From contig SLIO01000136.1 of the NCBI GenBank assembly GCA_007135635.1, positions 1 through 6,420 on the forward strand: a DNA stretch of 6,420 bases. The letters are read 5' to 3'. Made by a program: the position numbers and the translations under genes. This DNA is from Methylomicrobium sp. (lineage in GTDB: Bacteria; Pseudomonadota; Gammaproteobacteria; Methylococcales; Methylomonadaceae). The notes under the pieces were generated by a model. It saw only the letters and a list, made by a program, of their open reading frames with translations, did not search any database and was not told the origin of the DNA. Positions 1 to 5,699 of the stretch are shown here, piece after piece; position 1 is the first letter of the stretch, and every line of letters starts with the position of its first letter.

Positions 1-21
1 GCGGAGGTTGTGTCGGTCTCA

Positions 22-37
22 GGAAGCTGGAGCTTCC
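22..37. repeat. Short perfect palindrome (7-bp stem)
   Basis: GGAAGCT (22-28) pairs with AGCTTCC (31-37) around a 2-nt GG loop. It shares the AGCTGGAGCT centre with the larger palindrome that starts 8 bp downstream, so the two look like tandem members of one hairpin family. There is no T-tract after it, so it does not look like an intrinsic terminator. Confidence 0.7.
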
Positions 38-44
38 GGGGTGT

Positions 45-70
45 CTTTCCCAAGCTGGAGCTTGGGAAAG
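45..70. repeat. Long perfect palindrome (12-bp stem)
   Basis: CTTTCCCAAGCT (45-56) pairs perfectly with AGCTTGGGAAAG (59-70) around a GG loop. The 26-bp symmetric unit would form a very stable hairpin or DNA cruciform. The core AAGCTGGAGCTT also occurs in the smaller palindrome at 22-37. No T-run follows, so a dispersed intergenic palindrome (REP-like) is more likely than a terminator. A role as the 3' end of a gene left of the window cannot be excluded. Confidence 0.75.
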
Positions 71-93
71 AGCGTGATGTGGGTTGGCCGTTT

Positions 94-130
94 TTAGCTT
101 GACGCGCATGGCTTGCGAACCCCGTCCTGC
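94..130 (+). repeat. Dispersed intergenic repeat, copy A
   Basis: This stretch has the pattern TTAG-C-TTGACGC, ATGGCTTGC, then AACCCCGTCCTGC. It closely matches two other places in the window: 5521-5554 (reverse orientation) and 5700-5736 (same orientation). The 3' part AACCCCGTCCTG is identical in copies A and C, and B differs only by a shorter A-run at its boundary. All three lie in gene-free DNA. The family is not one I can name; it behaves like a small non-coding interspersed repeat. Confidence 0.7.
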
Positions 131-540
131 TAAGGATATGCTGATCTTTGGGCTTTAGCTGAAGAAACTTGCTAATCAGGAAAAATAATGAGAGACCGCC
201 GAGTCATCGGGGCACTAGAGACCGGTTTCTATGGGGTGTAGGCCGGACGGAGAAAGTCTGTGGGGCAGCCCGGCCTTACATTTGACATCCAGACTTTGTT
301 CTTCAATTTTTAGTGTTCGACGACACTATCTTGACAAAGGGGATCCTGCCGCGTTGGGGGTGCCTGTCCTAGTCGAACCCCGGTTTCTCGGAAACCAATG
401 AGATAATGCAAAATCAAAGCTCCTGCTGTGATCCGCGTAGTCAAATAGGTGAAACTGTGAAGGGCGAGTGCCATAAGGATTGACCCCTATTTACCGATTT
501 TACTCATGCCTCAAGGTTGAGAGTAAATGTTTTGTTAATC
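131..540. other. Gene-free region with several inverted repeats, before gspA
   Basis: I see no credible gene here. Inverted repeats seen are GGCCGG/CCGGCC (241-246/270-275), CTTTGT/ACAAAG (294-299/334-339) enclosing TAGTGT/ACACTA (311-316/323-328), GGTTTC/GAAACC with a TCG loop (382-396), and AAATAGG/CCTATTT (443-449/486-492) enclosing GGC/GCC with a 4-nt loop (463-472). An 8-bp direct repeat AGAGACCG occurs at 191-198 and 217-224. A 17-codon frame with an AGGAAA box begins at ATG 188. No riboswitch or known RNA family was recognised; it may be an untranslated RNA, a remnant of mobile DNA, or plain spacer. Confidence 0.4.
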
Positions 541-543
541 TCT

Positions 544-552
544 TGATATACT
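544..552 (+). promoter_or_regulatory. Candidate extended -10 promoter for gspAB
   Basis: TGATATACT contains the extended -10 form TGN followed by TATACT (547-552), one mismatch from TATAAT. No good -35 hexamer is present 16-18 bp upstream, which is tolerable for an extended -10 promoter. Transcription would begin near 559 and give a leader of about 47 nt before the TTG start. This is read by eye only. Confidence 0.35.
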
Positions 553-573
553 TGATGAGCTTAATGGTCAAAC

Positions 574-593
574 CGCCGTACTATCGCCGTACT
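574..593. repeat. Tandem 9-bp direct repeat in gspA leader
   Basis: CGCCGTACT occurs twice, at 574-582 and 585-593, with an 11-bp period. That is about one helical turn, placing the two copies on the same DNA face just downstream of the candidate promoter and directly before the Shine-Dalgarno box. It could be a regulator half-site pair or a slippage product. Confidence 0.6.
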
Positions 594-594
594 T

Positions 595-598
595 AGGA
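595..598 (+). promoter_or_regulatory. Shine-Dalgarno site deciding the TTG start of gspA
   Basis: AGGA lies 7 nt before the TTG at 606. Together with the conserved family N-terminus encoded right after it, this supports the rare TTG codon as the true start. Confidence 0.7.
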
Positions 599-605
599 TA
601 AAGCT

Positions 606-2279
606 TTGTATACCAATTATTTCAACTTCACGGAATTGCCGTTTTCGATCGCGCCCGATCCTCACTTTATATACATGAGCGCCCGTCATAAAGAAGGCCT
701 TGCCCATCTTTTGTATGGCATAACCGACGGCGGGGGCTTTGTGGCTTTGACTGGAGAGGTCGGGACCGGGAAGACCACGCTGTGTCATTGTCTATTGCAG
801 GAACTGCCGGATAATATCGAGATTGCGTTGATCTTGAATCCCAAATTCAACGCTATCGAGCTATTGGCCAATATCTGTGACGAATTGTCTATTTCCTACG
901 ATAAGGAACGGCAATCGCTCAAGAACTTAGTCGATGCATTGAATCGGCATTTACTTGATGCACATGCCGCCGGGAGACGTACCGTTTTGTTGATCGACGA
1001 GGCGCAGAATCTGAGTAGGGAAGTGTTGGAACAGATTCGGCTGTTGACCAACCTCGAGACCAGTAAGACCAAGTTACTGCAAATCATTATGGTCGGTCAG
1101 CCGGAACTACAACAACTATTATCGAGCCGGGATTTGCGCCAGCTCAATCAACGCATCACCGCACGTTATCATTTGTTGCCGTTATCGCTCGCGGAAACGC
1201 GCGCTTATATTCGCCACCGATTGTTCGTCTGTAATGGCAATCCGAATTTATTCAAAGAAAGCGCGATCAAGAGAATCTTCAAATTATCGTCGGGTATTCC
1301 GAGAGTCATCAACATCATCTGCGATCGTGCGTTACTTGGTGCATATGCGGAAGATTCAAAAATGATCAATTCTGCAATCGTCGACAAGGCAGCCAGCGAG
1401 ACGTTGGCACAACCCGTTCAGAGTCGGGTGCGCTTTACGGTCTTATCGAGCCTGTCAGTACTTAGCATAACGCTCTGGTTTTTTTATCATTATGGCGATA
1501 GGTTGATTGGTGCGGAGGGGCAGGAAGACCCAGCAAGCGTATTGATACGTCCAATTACAGATTTTCCTCAAACAGTTGATGGCTTGGTGCAATCGATCGC
1601 AGTACAATCGGCTACCCAAACGAGTATGAAGAATACCGAAACGGAAAATTTGGTCGATCCGGTCATGCCGTTCGACCAATGGTTAAAAAATCCTGAATTG
1701 ACGCTGGAGCGAGGTATTCTTAATGCGCTCGAGCTGTTCGGTAAAGTCTATCAGGGAACGGAACCCGTCGACTGTACGGCGGTTCGAGCCCTCGGTCTGA
1801 ATTGTTTGTACGGCAAGGCCAGCTGGAAAGACATTCTGGAAATGGATCGACCCGTGATTCTCGAGTTTTTGTTGGATTCAGAAAACAGACGTCACGCATT
1901 GCTGGCAAGTTTTCGTAAGGGCCAACCTGTCATGCGAGTCGACGAGGAATCAACATTCACCCTGAGCGATGTGCTCAGATATTGGAATGGTTATTACTTG
2001 ATTCTTTGGGAATCCCCGGTTTCGGAGATGCGCGTGATTCATCCCGGAACCCAGTCCGAGACTGTGCTTTGGTTGCGGCAACAGTTAGCGTTATTCGATG
2101 GCGTGACCGACGGACAAACGATGCCGCAGTTTTTTGATAGCGTTTTGACCGGGCGCGTAAAAAAATTCCAGCATCATTACAACCTGACCGAAGACGGAAT
2201 AGCGGGACCTCAGACCCTTATTTATCTCGATAATTTGAATGAGGCGGGTCGCTCGATTCGCTTGCAAACCAACGAATAA
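606..2279 (+). CDS. gspA: GspA/ExeA-like type II secretion AAA ATPase with peptidoglycan-binding domain
   Basis: This inner-membrane ATPase of the ExeA/GspA family is known to work with GspB in placing the outer-membrane secretin of type II secretion across the peptidoglycan. The 557-aa protein begins with the family signature (YFNFTELPFSIAPDP, residues 5-19). Walker A is GEVGTGKT (50-57), Walker B VLLIDE (127-132), and a GIPRVIN motif sits at 230-236. One membrane segment lies at about 276-296. A periplasmic part follows, with a C39-peptidase-like region (about 370-475: Cys390, His430, Asp446) ending in a W-G-YYLILW strand. A PG_binding_1-type domain (about 478-545) contains the DGIAGPQT turn. 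Start choice: TTG at 606, preceded by AGGA. It is followed after 4 bp by gspB. The C39-like domain is assigned by pattern; whether it is catalytic is unknown. The ATPase assignment is firm. A paralogous role in pilus biogenesis (MshM-like) is less likely because of the GspB partner. Confidence 0.9.
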   Translation: MYTNYFNFTELPFSIAPDPHFIYMSARHKEGLAHLLYGITDGGGFVALTGEVGTGKTTLCHCLLQELPDNIEIALILNPKFNAIELLANICDELSISYDKERQSLKNLVDALNRHLLDAHAAGRRTVLLIDEAQNLSREVLEQIRLLTNLETSKTKLLQIIMVGQPELQQLLSSRDLRQLNQRITARYHLLPLSLAETRAYIRHRLFVCNGNPNLFKESAIKRIFKLSSGIPRVINIICDRALLGAYAEDSKMINSAIVDKAASETLAQPVQSRVRFTVLSSLSVLSITLWFFYHYGDRLIGAEGQEDPASVLIRPITDFPQTVDGLVQSIAVQSATQTSMKNTETENLVDPVMPFDQWLKNPELTLERGILNALELFGKVYQGTEPVDCTAVRALGLNCLYGKASWKDILEMDRPVILEFLLDSENRRHALLASFRKGQPVMRVDEESTFTLSDVLRYWNGYYLILWESPVSEMRVIHPGTQSETVLWLRQQLALFDGVTDGQTMPQFFDSVLTGRVKKFQHHYNLTEDGIAGPQTLIYLDNLNEAGRSIRLQTNE

Positions 2280-2283
2280 CGTT

Positions 2284-3060
2284 ATGTCCTATATCCTTAA
2301 CGCATTACGCAAGTCAGACCGTGAACGACAAGCTTCCCAGCAAGTCACGAACAGAATATTCGAACAGGAGCCGGAGCGACGGCTAAGCATGTTTCGATGG
2401 ATAGCTGTCATCGTGATCGTTAATTTGATCGCTATCGCCTGTCTGTACTGGTATGTAGCCAAACCGACCGAGAATAGGGAAACAACGGAGACTCAAAAAC
2501 GACCTCCGGCATCGATCGTTTCCGAACAACGATCGTCCGATTTGCTTACGCGGGCTGAAGAACCCAGGCAGGAATTATTGCTCGAGCGAAAAACGACTCC
2601 GATTGCCGAATTGACCAACGCGAATGTCCCGCCGAAACCCCAATCTCCTGTGAAACACAAGCCGGCAAAACAACCGAACGATGCATCACGGCCGGTTCAA
2701 ACTGTTCAGGAACAAAAGCCGCTAACGGTCGCCAAGGCACCGGTTGAGATAACGCCCGTTCCTGAACCGTTCGTGGCGCCGAGTCCTGTTGCAGTCGTGC
2801 CCCTCGAGCCTAAACCGGATCGGGCAAGCGATATACCATGGCTGCGGGAAATGCCATTCGAATTCCGCCAGACCGTTCCTAAGATGAACATCAATGTATT
2901 TGTCTATGCCAGTGATCCGTCCGAGCGTTTTGTCTTGATCGATATGGTCAAATACAAACCGGGGCAGGATACTAAAGATGGAGTCGGCATCGTCGAAATT
3001 AAGCAGGACGGTCTAGTCGTGCGCTACGACGGCCGGATTTTCAAGGTCGAACGTCCTTGA
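2284..3060 (+). CDS. gspB: GspB-like type II secretion assembly protein
   Basis: This 258-aa bitopic inner-membrane protein is the usual partner of GspA. The N-terminus MSYILNALRKSDRERQ is the typical cytoplasmic GspB opening. A single membrane helix follows at residues 39-58 (WIAVIVIVNLIAIACLYWYV). A long, low-complexity periplasmic linker rich in Pro, Lys and Glu covers about 60-180. The C-terminal T2SSB-type domain (184-258) starts at IPWLREMP, continues through MNINVFVYASDPSERFVLID, and ends in the GLVVRYDGRIFKVE strands. The frame is open back to 2239, but ATG 2284 is chosen because it gives the family N-terminus. Only 4 bp separate it from the gspA stop and there is no clear Shine-Dalgarno box, so translational coupling is likely. 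GspB is thought to span the periplasm toward the secretin while GspA grips peptidoglycan; that role is family knowledge. Confidence 0.88.
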   Translation: MSYILNALRKSDRERQASQQVTNRIFEQEPERRLSMFRWIAVIVIVNLIAIACLYWYVAKPTENRETTETQKRPPASIVSEQRSSDLLTRAEEPRQELLLERKTTPIAELTNANVPPKPQSPVKHKPAKQPNDASRPVQTVQEQKPLTVAKAPVEITPVPEPFVAPSPVAVVPLEPKPDRASDIPWLREMPFEFRQTVPKMNINVFVYASDPSERFVLIDMVKYKPGQDTKDGVGIVEIKQDGLVVRYDGRIFKVERP

Positions 3061-3142
3061 TGGCGAATAAAGCTGTCTGAATATAACCATCGTAGATCAA
3101 AATTCGGCGCCGAGGGTGCCCGTCAAAGGACGCCGTGAATAC

Positions 3143-3230
3143 GTCCATGTAGGCTCTATACCAGCTCTATTCTGGCAAAGCCTTTGCAAACGCCATGGAC
3201 CTATGCACTGCCGAAATTTGAGTGCGATAG
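3143..3230. repeat. Compound inverted-repeat element in the gspB-methyltransferase spacer
   Basis: The spacer 3061-3330 has no gene. GTCCATG (3143-3149) pairs with CATGGAC (3194-3200), and the match extends imperfectly outward. Inside are CCAG/CTGG (3161-3164/3172-3175) and the 13-nt hairpin GCAAAG-C-CTTTGC (3175-3187). Next to it, CTATGCACT (3201-3209) pairs with AGTGC-ATAG (3221-3230) with one bulged G. The nested symmetry suggests a small repetitive element. None of the hairpins has a following T-tract, so there is no clear terminator for gspAB. Confidence 0.5.
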
Positions 3231-3272
3231 GTATATATTGGAACGTTAACCTCGTTTATTAGTCAGACGAAG

Positions 3273-3291
3273 GGTCAAAACGTATTTGACC
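3273..3291. promoter_or_regulatory. Operator-like 19-bp palindrome overlapping a -35-like box
   Basis: GGTCAAA (3273-3279) and TTTGACC (3285-3291) are a perfect inverted repeat around a 5-nt ACGTA spacer. The right arm contains TTGACC, a good -35 match. A TAATTT at 3306-3311 lies only 14 bp further, short for a sigma-70 promoter. Position and symmetry fit a dimeric regulator acting on the gene at 3331. The regulator is unknown. Confidence 0.45.
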
Positions 3292-3330
3292 GTACGATCT
3301 TAACCTAATTTTCTCTAACTTTTTTATCGT

Positions 3331-3780
3331 ATGTTCATTCAAGCGTTGTTGGCTTTTTTAGCATTGCCGGGTATTGTTGCTTTCGCCGTTCCGGTGACTT
3401 GGCTTTGGCTGAGCGACCACACTAGACTTGTTCAGCCATTAGGAATTGCGCCTTTACTCGCGGGAGCTTTGGCTTTGTTTTGGTGCGTGCGCGATTTCTA
3501 TGTCTCGGGCAAGGGTACTCTCGCCCCGTGGGCACCGCCGACTCGCCTGGTGAATGTTGGCCTTTATCGTTACACGCGAAATCCAATGTATATTTCAGTT
3601 ACGCTGATTCTTCTGGGATGGGTGTTGTGTTTTGGTGCTCCTGGGCAATTCGTTTATACCGTTATCCTGGCTGTCGGTTTCCATCTGCGGGTCGTACTAG
3701 GCGAGGAGCCGTTATTGGCGGGAAAGTATGGAGAGGAATGGAATCATTATTCAAGTCGTGTTCCTCGCTGGTTTTACTGA
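3331..3780 (+). CDS. Isoprenylcysteine carboxyl methyltransferase/phospholipid methyltransferase-family membrane protein
   Basis: This 149-aa multi-pass protein belongs to the ICMT/PEMT-like group of SAM-dependent membrane methyltransferases. Hydrophobic segments lie at about 5-27, 36-58 and a double stretch at 87-123. Between them is the signature GLYRYTRNPMY (77-87), the R-(H/N)P-MY motif expected near the SAM site. The C-terminal EEP-LAGKYGEEWNHY (125-140) and closing PRW (145-147) also match the family, with Glu residues in the usual place. Length is typical for short bacterial members. The substrate cannot be told: bacterial homologues are mostly uncharacterised and need not act on prenylated proteins. 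ATG 3331 has no clear Shine-Dalgarno box. The gene stands alone on the + strand, 270 bp after gspB, and converges on the multicopper oxidase gene. An operator-like palindrome lies 40 bp upstream. Confidence 0.85.
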   Translation: MFIQALLAFLALPGIVAFAVPVTWLWLSDHTRLVQPLGIAPLLAGALALFWCVRDFYVSGKGTLAPWAPPTRLVNVGLYRYTRNPMYISVTLILLGWVLCFGAPGQFVYTVILAVGFHLRVVLGEEPLLAGKYGEEWNHYSSRVPRWFY

Positions 3781-3812
3781 AAACCGAACTTTAATGTTGG
3801 CGGCTGCCTGGC

Positions 3813-3841
3813 AAGTTTCACATTTCAACATATCGAAACTT
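3813..3841. terminator. Hairpin between convergent genes, possible weak terminator
   Basis: AAGTTTC (3813-3819) pairs with GAAACTT (3835-3841) around a 15-nt loop, in the 101-bp gap between two convergent genes. The stem is AT-rich and there is no strong U-tract on either strand, so termination is only suggested by position. A smaller CCCAA/TTGGG symmetry sits at 3862-3872. Confidence 0.25.
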
Positions 3842-3881
3842 CAGCTGTTTTCCCAGCAATTCCCAATTTGGGGTTTCTGGC

Positions 3882-5306
3882 TTATTGAACTCGAATCGTA
3901 GACATCATGCCGGCTTCGGCGTGTTCGAGAATATGGCAGTGTAGCGCCCATAGTCCTTTGTCGATCGGCACTAAGCCGATATCGACCGATTGCTTTGGGC
4001 CGATCAATACCGTGTCGCGCCAAAAACCTTCCCGAACCGGTCGGCCGTCGACCGCGATGACTTGGAAGAATTGGCCGTGCAGATGCATCGGATGCAAGCG
4101 ATAAGAACGGTTGGTAAAGCGTAGGCGGTAAAAACTTTGGGCTTGCAGCTCCAGTGCGATAGTGTCATGACCGCTGTGGTCGTCGATGGTCCAAGTGATG
4201 CCGTGCTCGCCTCCGCGCATTGCGTTCAGCATGAATTCGTGTGTCACCGGGGCGTCGTTGGCCGATTGCCAGTCCGGAAAATGCATGGCTTGGGTGGGCT
4301 TGAAGGTCGGCGTAGTTACGGCTGTCGTGTCTTCTACTTGCAACATAGCCAAGGTGTTGGCTTTTTTACCGAAGTTATCCAAAACGGCGAATGTTTTTCC
4401 GGCGGCGTTTTTAGGAATGGTCAGGTCCAGATCGATGCGGTTGCCGGGAGCCAAATAAAAATTTTGTAAGGGTATGGGTTGGCGGGCCGGTAAACCGTCA
4501 ACGGCGATAATCTTGGCTTCGATCTCTTCCACGGCCGGCGCGAACACTCGACCGTTGGCGGAATTCACCATTCTGATGCGGATGCGTTCTCCGGGTTTGA
4601 CCGGAATCGACGGCCGGTACAGGCCGTTGACCGTCACGACGTTACCCCAGCGCCCGTCATGCATCAAGTCGTGACCGGTGACGAAGCGGTCGTGAATTTT
4701 CGCGCCTTTTTCCAATAGCCAGTCATCCACGATCCAAGCGAGATCTTGTGAATATTTCGGCTCGTCCGGGTTCTCGACGATCAATATTCCTTGCAAGCCG
4801 CGTTCGATTTGTTCGGGAGAATTGGCATGCGGGTGAAACCAGAACGTGCCGGCGTCTTTCGGGGTAAATTCGTAGGTGAAGCTCGCACTGGGTTCGATGG
4901 CCGACTGGGTAACGCCCGGCACGCCGTCCATGGCATTCGGCAGTCTTACGCCGTGCCAATGTATCGTGGTCGCTTGCGGCAGCTTGTTGTGCAATGTTAG
5001 CTTGAGCGTTTCGCCCAGGTTGATGCGGATAACGGGGGCGATTTTGCCGTTATAAGCCCAAACCGAAGTCTGGTAAGGCGGCAGGATTCCCCATTCGGCT
5101 TCGGCGGCAACCAGTTCTCGGCTGTGGACTTTGTTCGAGGGCGGGGCAGTTTCAGGATAAGAACCTTGAAATTCTTGTTGTAATTGTTTGACCACCGCTT
5201 CGTTATCGACGGGCAAGGTCTCTTCTGAATGTGAGGTCTGTGCGATTAAGAGGCTCAGGCTGCAACATAACGATAATCGTAGCGAAAGTAATAAAGATGA
5301 TTTCAT
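3882..5306 (-). CDS. Periplasmic multicopper oxidase, three-domain laccase/CueO/CopA-like
   Basis: This 474-aa multicopper oxidase would couple one-electron oxidation of a substrate (phenols, cuprous or other metal ions) to reduction of O2 to water. All four copper motifs are intact: HWHG (His116, His118), FWFHPH (His158, His160), HPMHLHG (His405, 408, 410) and HCHILEHAEAGM (His456, Cys457, His458, His462, Met467). Cys457, His405, His462 and Met467 form the type 1 site; the others hold the trinuclear cluster. Three cupredoxin domains fit the length. The N-terminus (K2, then a Leu/Ser-rich core to about residue 24) is a Sec-type signal peptide with no twin-arginine. ATG 5306 is the first start after an in-frame stop four codons upstream, and has no clear Shine-Dalgarno box. 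No Met-rich copper-binding insert is visible, which argues against a classic CueO or CopA. The gene is monocistronic with no copper-resistance neighbours here. Substrate unknown. Confidence 0.92.
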   Translation of the reverse strand: MKSSLLLSLRLSLCCSLSLLIAQTSHSEETLPVDNEAVVKQLQQEFQGSYPETAPPSNKVHSRELVAAEAEWGILPPYQTSVWAYNGKIAPVIRINLGETLKLTLHNKLPQATTIHWHGVRLPNAMDGVPGVTQSAIEPSASFTYEFTPKDAGTFWFHPHANSPEQIERGLQGILIVENPDEPKYSQDLAWIVDDWLLEKGAKIHDRFVTGHDLMHDGRWGNVVTVNGLYRPSIPVKPGERIRIRMVNSANGRVFAPAVEEIEAKIIAVDGLPARQPIPLQNFYLAPGNRIDLDLTIPKNAAGKTFAVLDNFGKKANTLAMLQVEDTTAVTTPTFKPTQAMHFPDWQSANDAPVTHEFMLNAMRGGEHGITWTIDDHSGHDTIALELQAQSFYRLRFTNRSYRLHPMHLHGQFFQVIAVDGRPVREGFWRDTVLIGPKQSVDIGLVPIDKGLWALHCHILEHAEAGMMSTIRVQ

Positions 5307-5326
5307 AGTGTTTATTTAGCGGATTT

Positions 5327-5402
5327 TAGAACGGGCCGTTTATCAAGAGCATTCTACCGCATAAGATCAAGGAAAAAAGCGTGGAAAAAAGTAGAACGGG
5401 CG
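5327..5402 (-). promoter_or_regulatory. Upstream region of the multicopper oxidase with duplicated 10-bp motif
   Basis: On the + strand TAGAACGGGC occurs at 5327-5336 and 5392-5401, a 65-bp period. The copy nearest the gene is part of an AACGG-G-CCGTT palindrome (5330-5340), about 24 bp before the start codon. On the gene strand a TAGAAT (-10-like, + coordinates 5351-5356) lies between the copies, without a clear -35. The arrangement suits regulator half-sites around a promoter. It does not resemble the CueR-type operator that I know. Confidence 0.35.
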
Positions 5403-5463
5403 TTTTTTAGGCGGTGTCTGGGTTAATTGTTGTCGTTGTTCCGTCAAGGATTGAGGCTCGGTG

Positions 5464-5479
5464 CGGGTTATTTAACCCG
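5464..5479. repeat. Short hairpin CGGGTTA/TAACCCG
   Basis: A perfect 7-bp inverted repeat with a 2-nt loop lies at the start of the gene-free stretch 5307-5957. No T-tract follows it on the + strand. Confidence 0.6.
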
Positions 5480-5483
5480 AACC

Positions 5484-5521
5484 GAACGTTTTGGTTTGCT
5501 TTGGGCATGGTCAAAACGTTC
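5484..5521. repeat. 10-bp inverted repeat GAACGTTTTG/CAAAACGTTC
   Basis: Arms at 5484-5493 and 5512-5521 are perfectly complementary around an 18-nt loop. The right arm abuts repeat copy B, so it may be part of the same element. Confidence 0.65.
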
Positions 5522-5554
5522 AGGACGGGGTTGCAAGCCATAAGCGCCAACTTA
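5521..5554 (-). repeat. Dispersed intergenic repeat, copy B
   Basis: Read on the - strand this gives TAAGTTGGCGC, TTATGGC, then TTGCAACCCCGTCCTG. It matches copy C (5700-5736) with three substitutions and small gaps, and copy A (94-130) a little less well. It is inverted relative to copy C, so the two face each other around an interior of about 145 bp. Confidence 0.7.
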
Positions 5555-5660
5555 TTATCTATTCTAGGTGCGTTAACGGTATTATTCGTCATATCGACAT
5601 GGATAGCCGATATCCAGGATACATGGAGGTGAAACTACGAATTGCCATCCCTGGCACTGG

Positions 5661-5683
5661 ATTCCGCCAATCCTTGGCGGAAT
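5661..5683. repeat. REP-like hairpin ATTCCGCC...GGCGGAAT
   Basis: ATTCCGCCA (5661-5669) pairs perfectly with TGGCGGAAT (5675-5683) around ATCCT. The surrounding CTGG before and GACG after follow the widespread proteobacterial pattern CTGGATTCC-hairpin-GGAATGACG, similar in form to the Neisseria dRS3 repeat. It lies between repeat copies B and C. Confidence 0.7.
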
Positions 5684-5699
5684 GACGCATTATTTCCTT

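Noticed and set aside
241..500. Known riboswitch (c-di-GMP, cobalamin, SAM, glycine) or group II intron remnant
   Set aside because: I compared by eye with the conserved cores I remember and found no match. Only generic inverted repeats remain.
2239..2283. Upstream-extended start for gspB
   Set aside because: It would overlap the end of gspA and add 15 residues before the conserved GspB N-terminus. ATG 2284 fits the family.
3480..3794. 104-codon frame overlapping the methyltransferase gene
   Set aside because: Same-strand shadow in another frame; the overlapping protein has clear family motifs and this one has none.
4137..4469. 110-codon + strand frame opposite the multicopper oxidase
   Set aside because: Antisense shadow of a strongly conserved gene with intact copper motifs.
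5414..5632. 72-codon + strand frame with a hydrophobic C-terminal half
   Set aside because: It spans two hairpins and repeat copy B. The hydrophobic part comes from repeat and AT-rich sequence, and no Shine-Dalgarno box precedes it.
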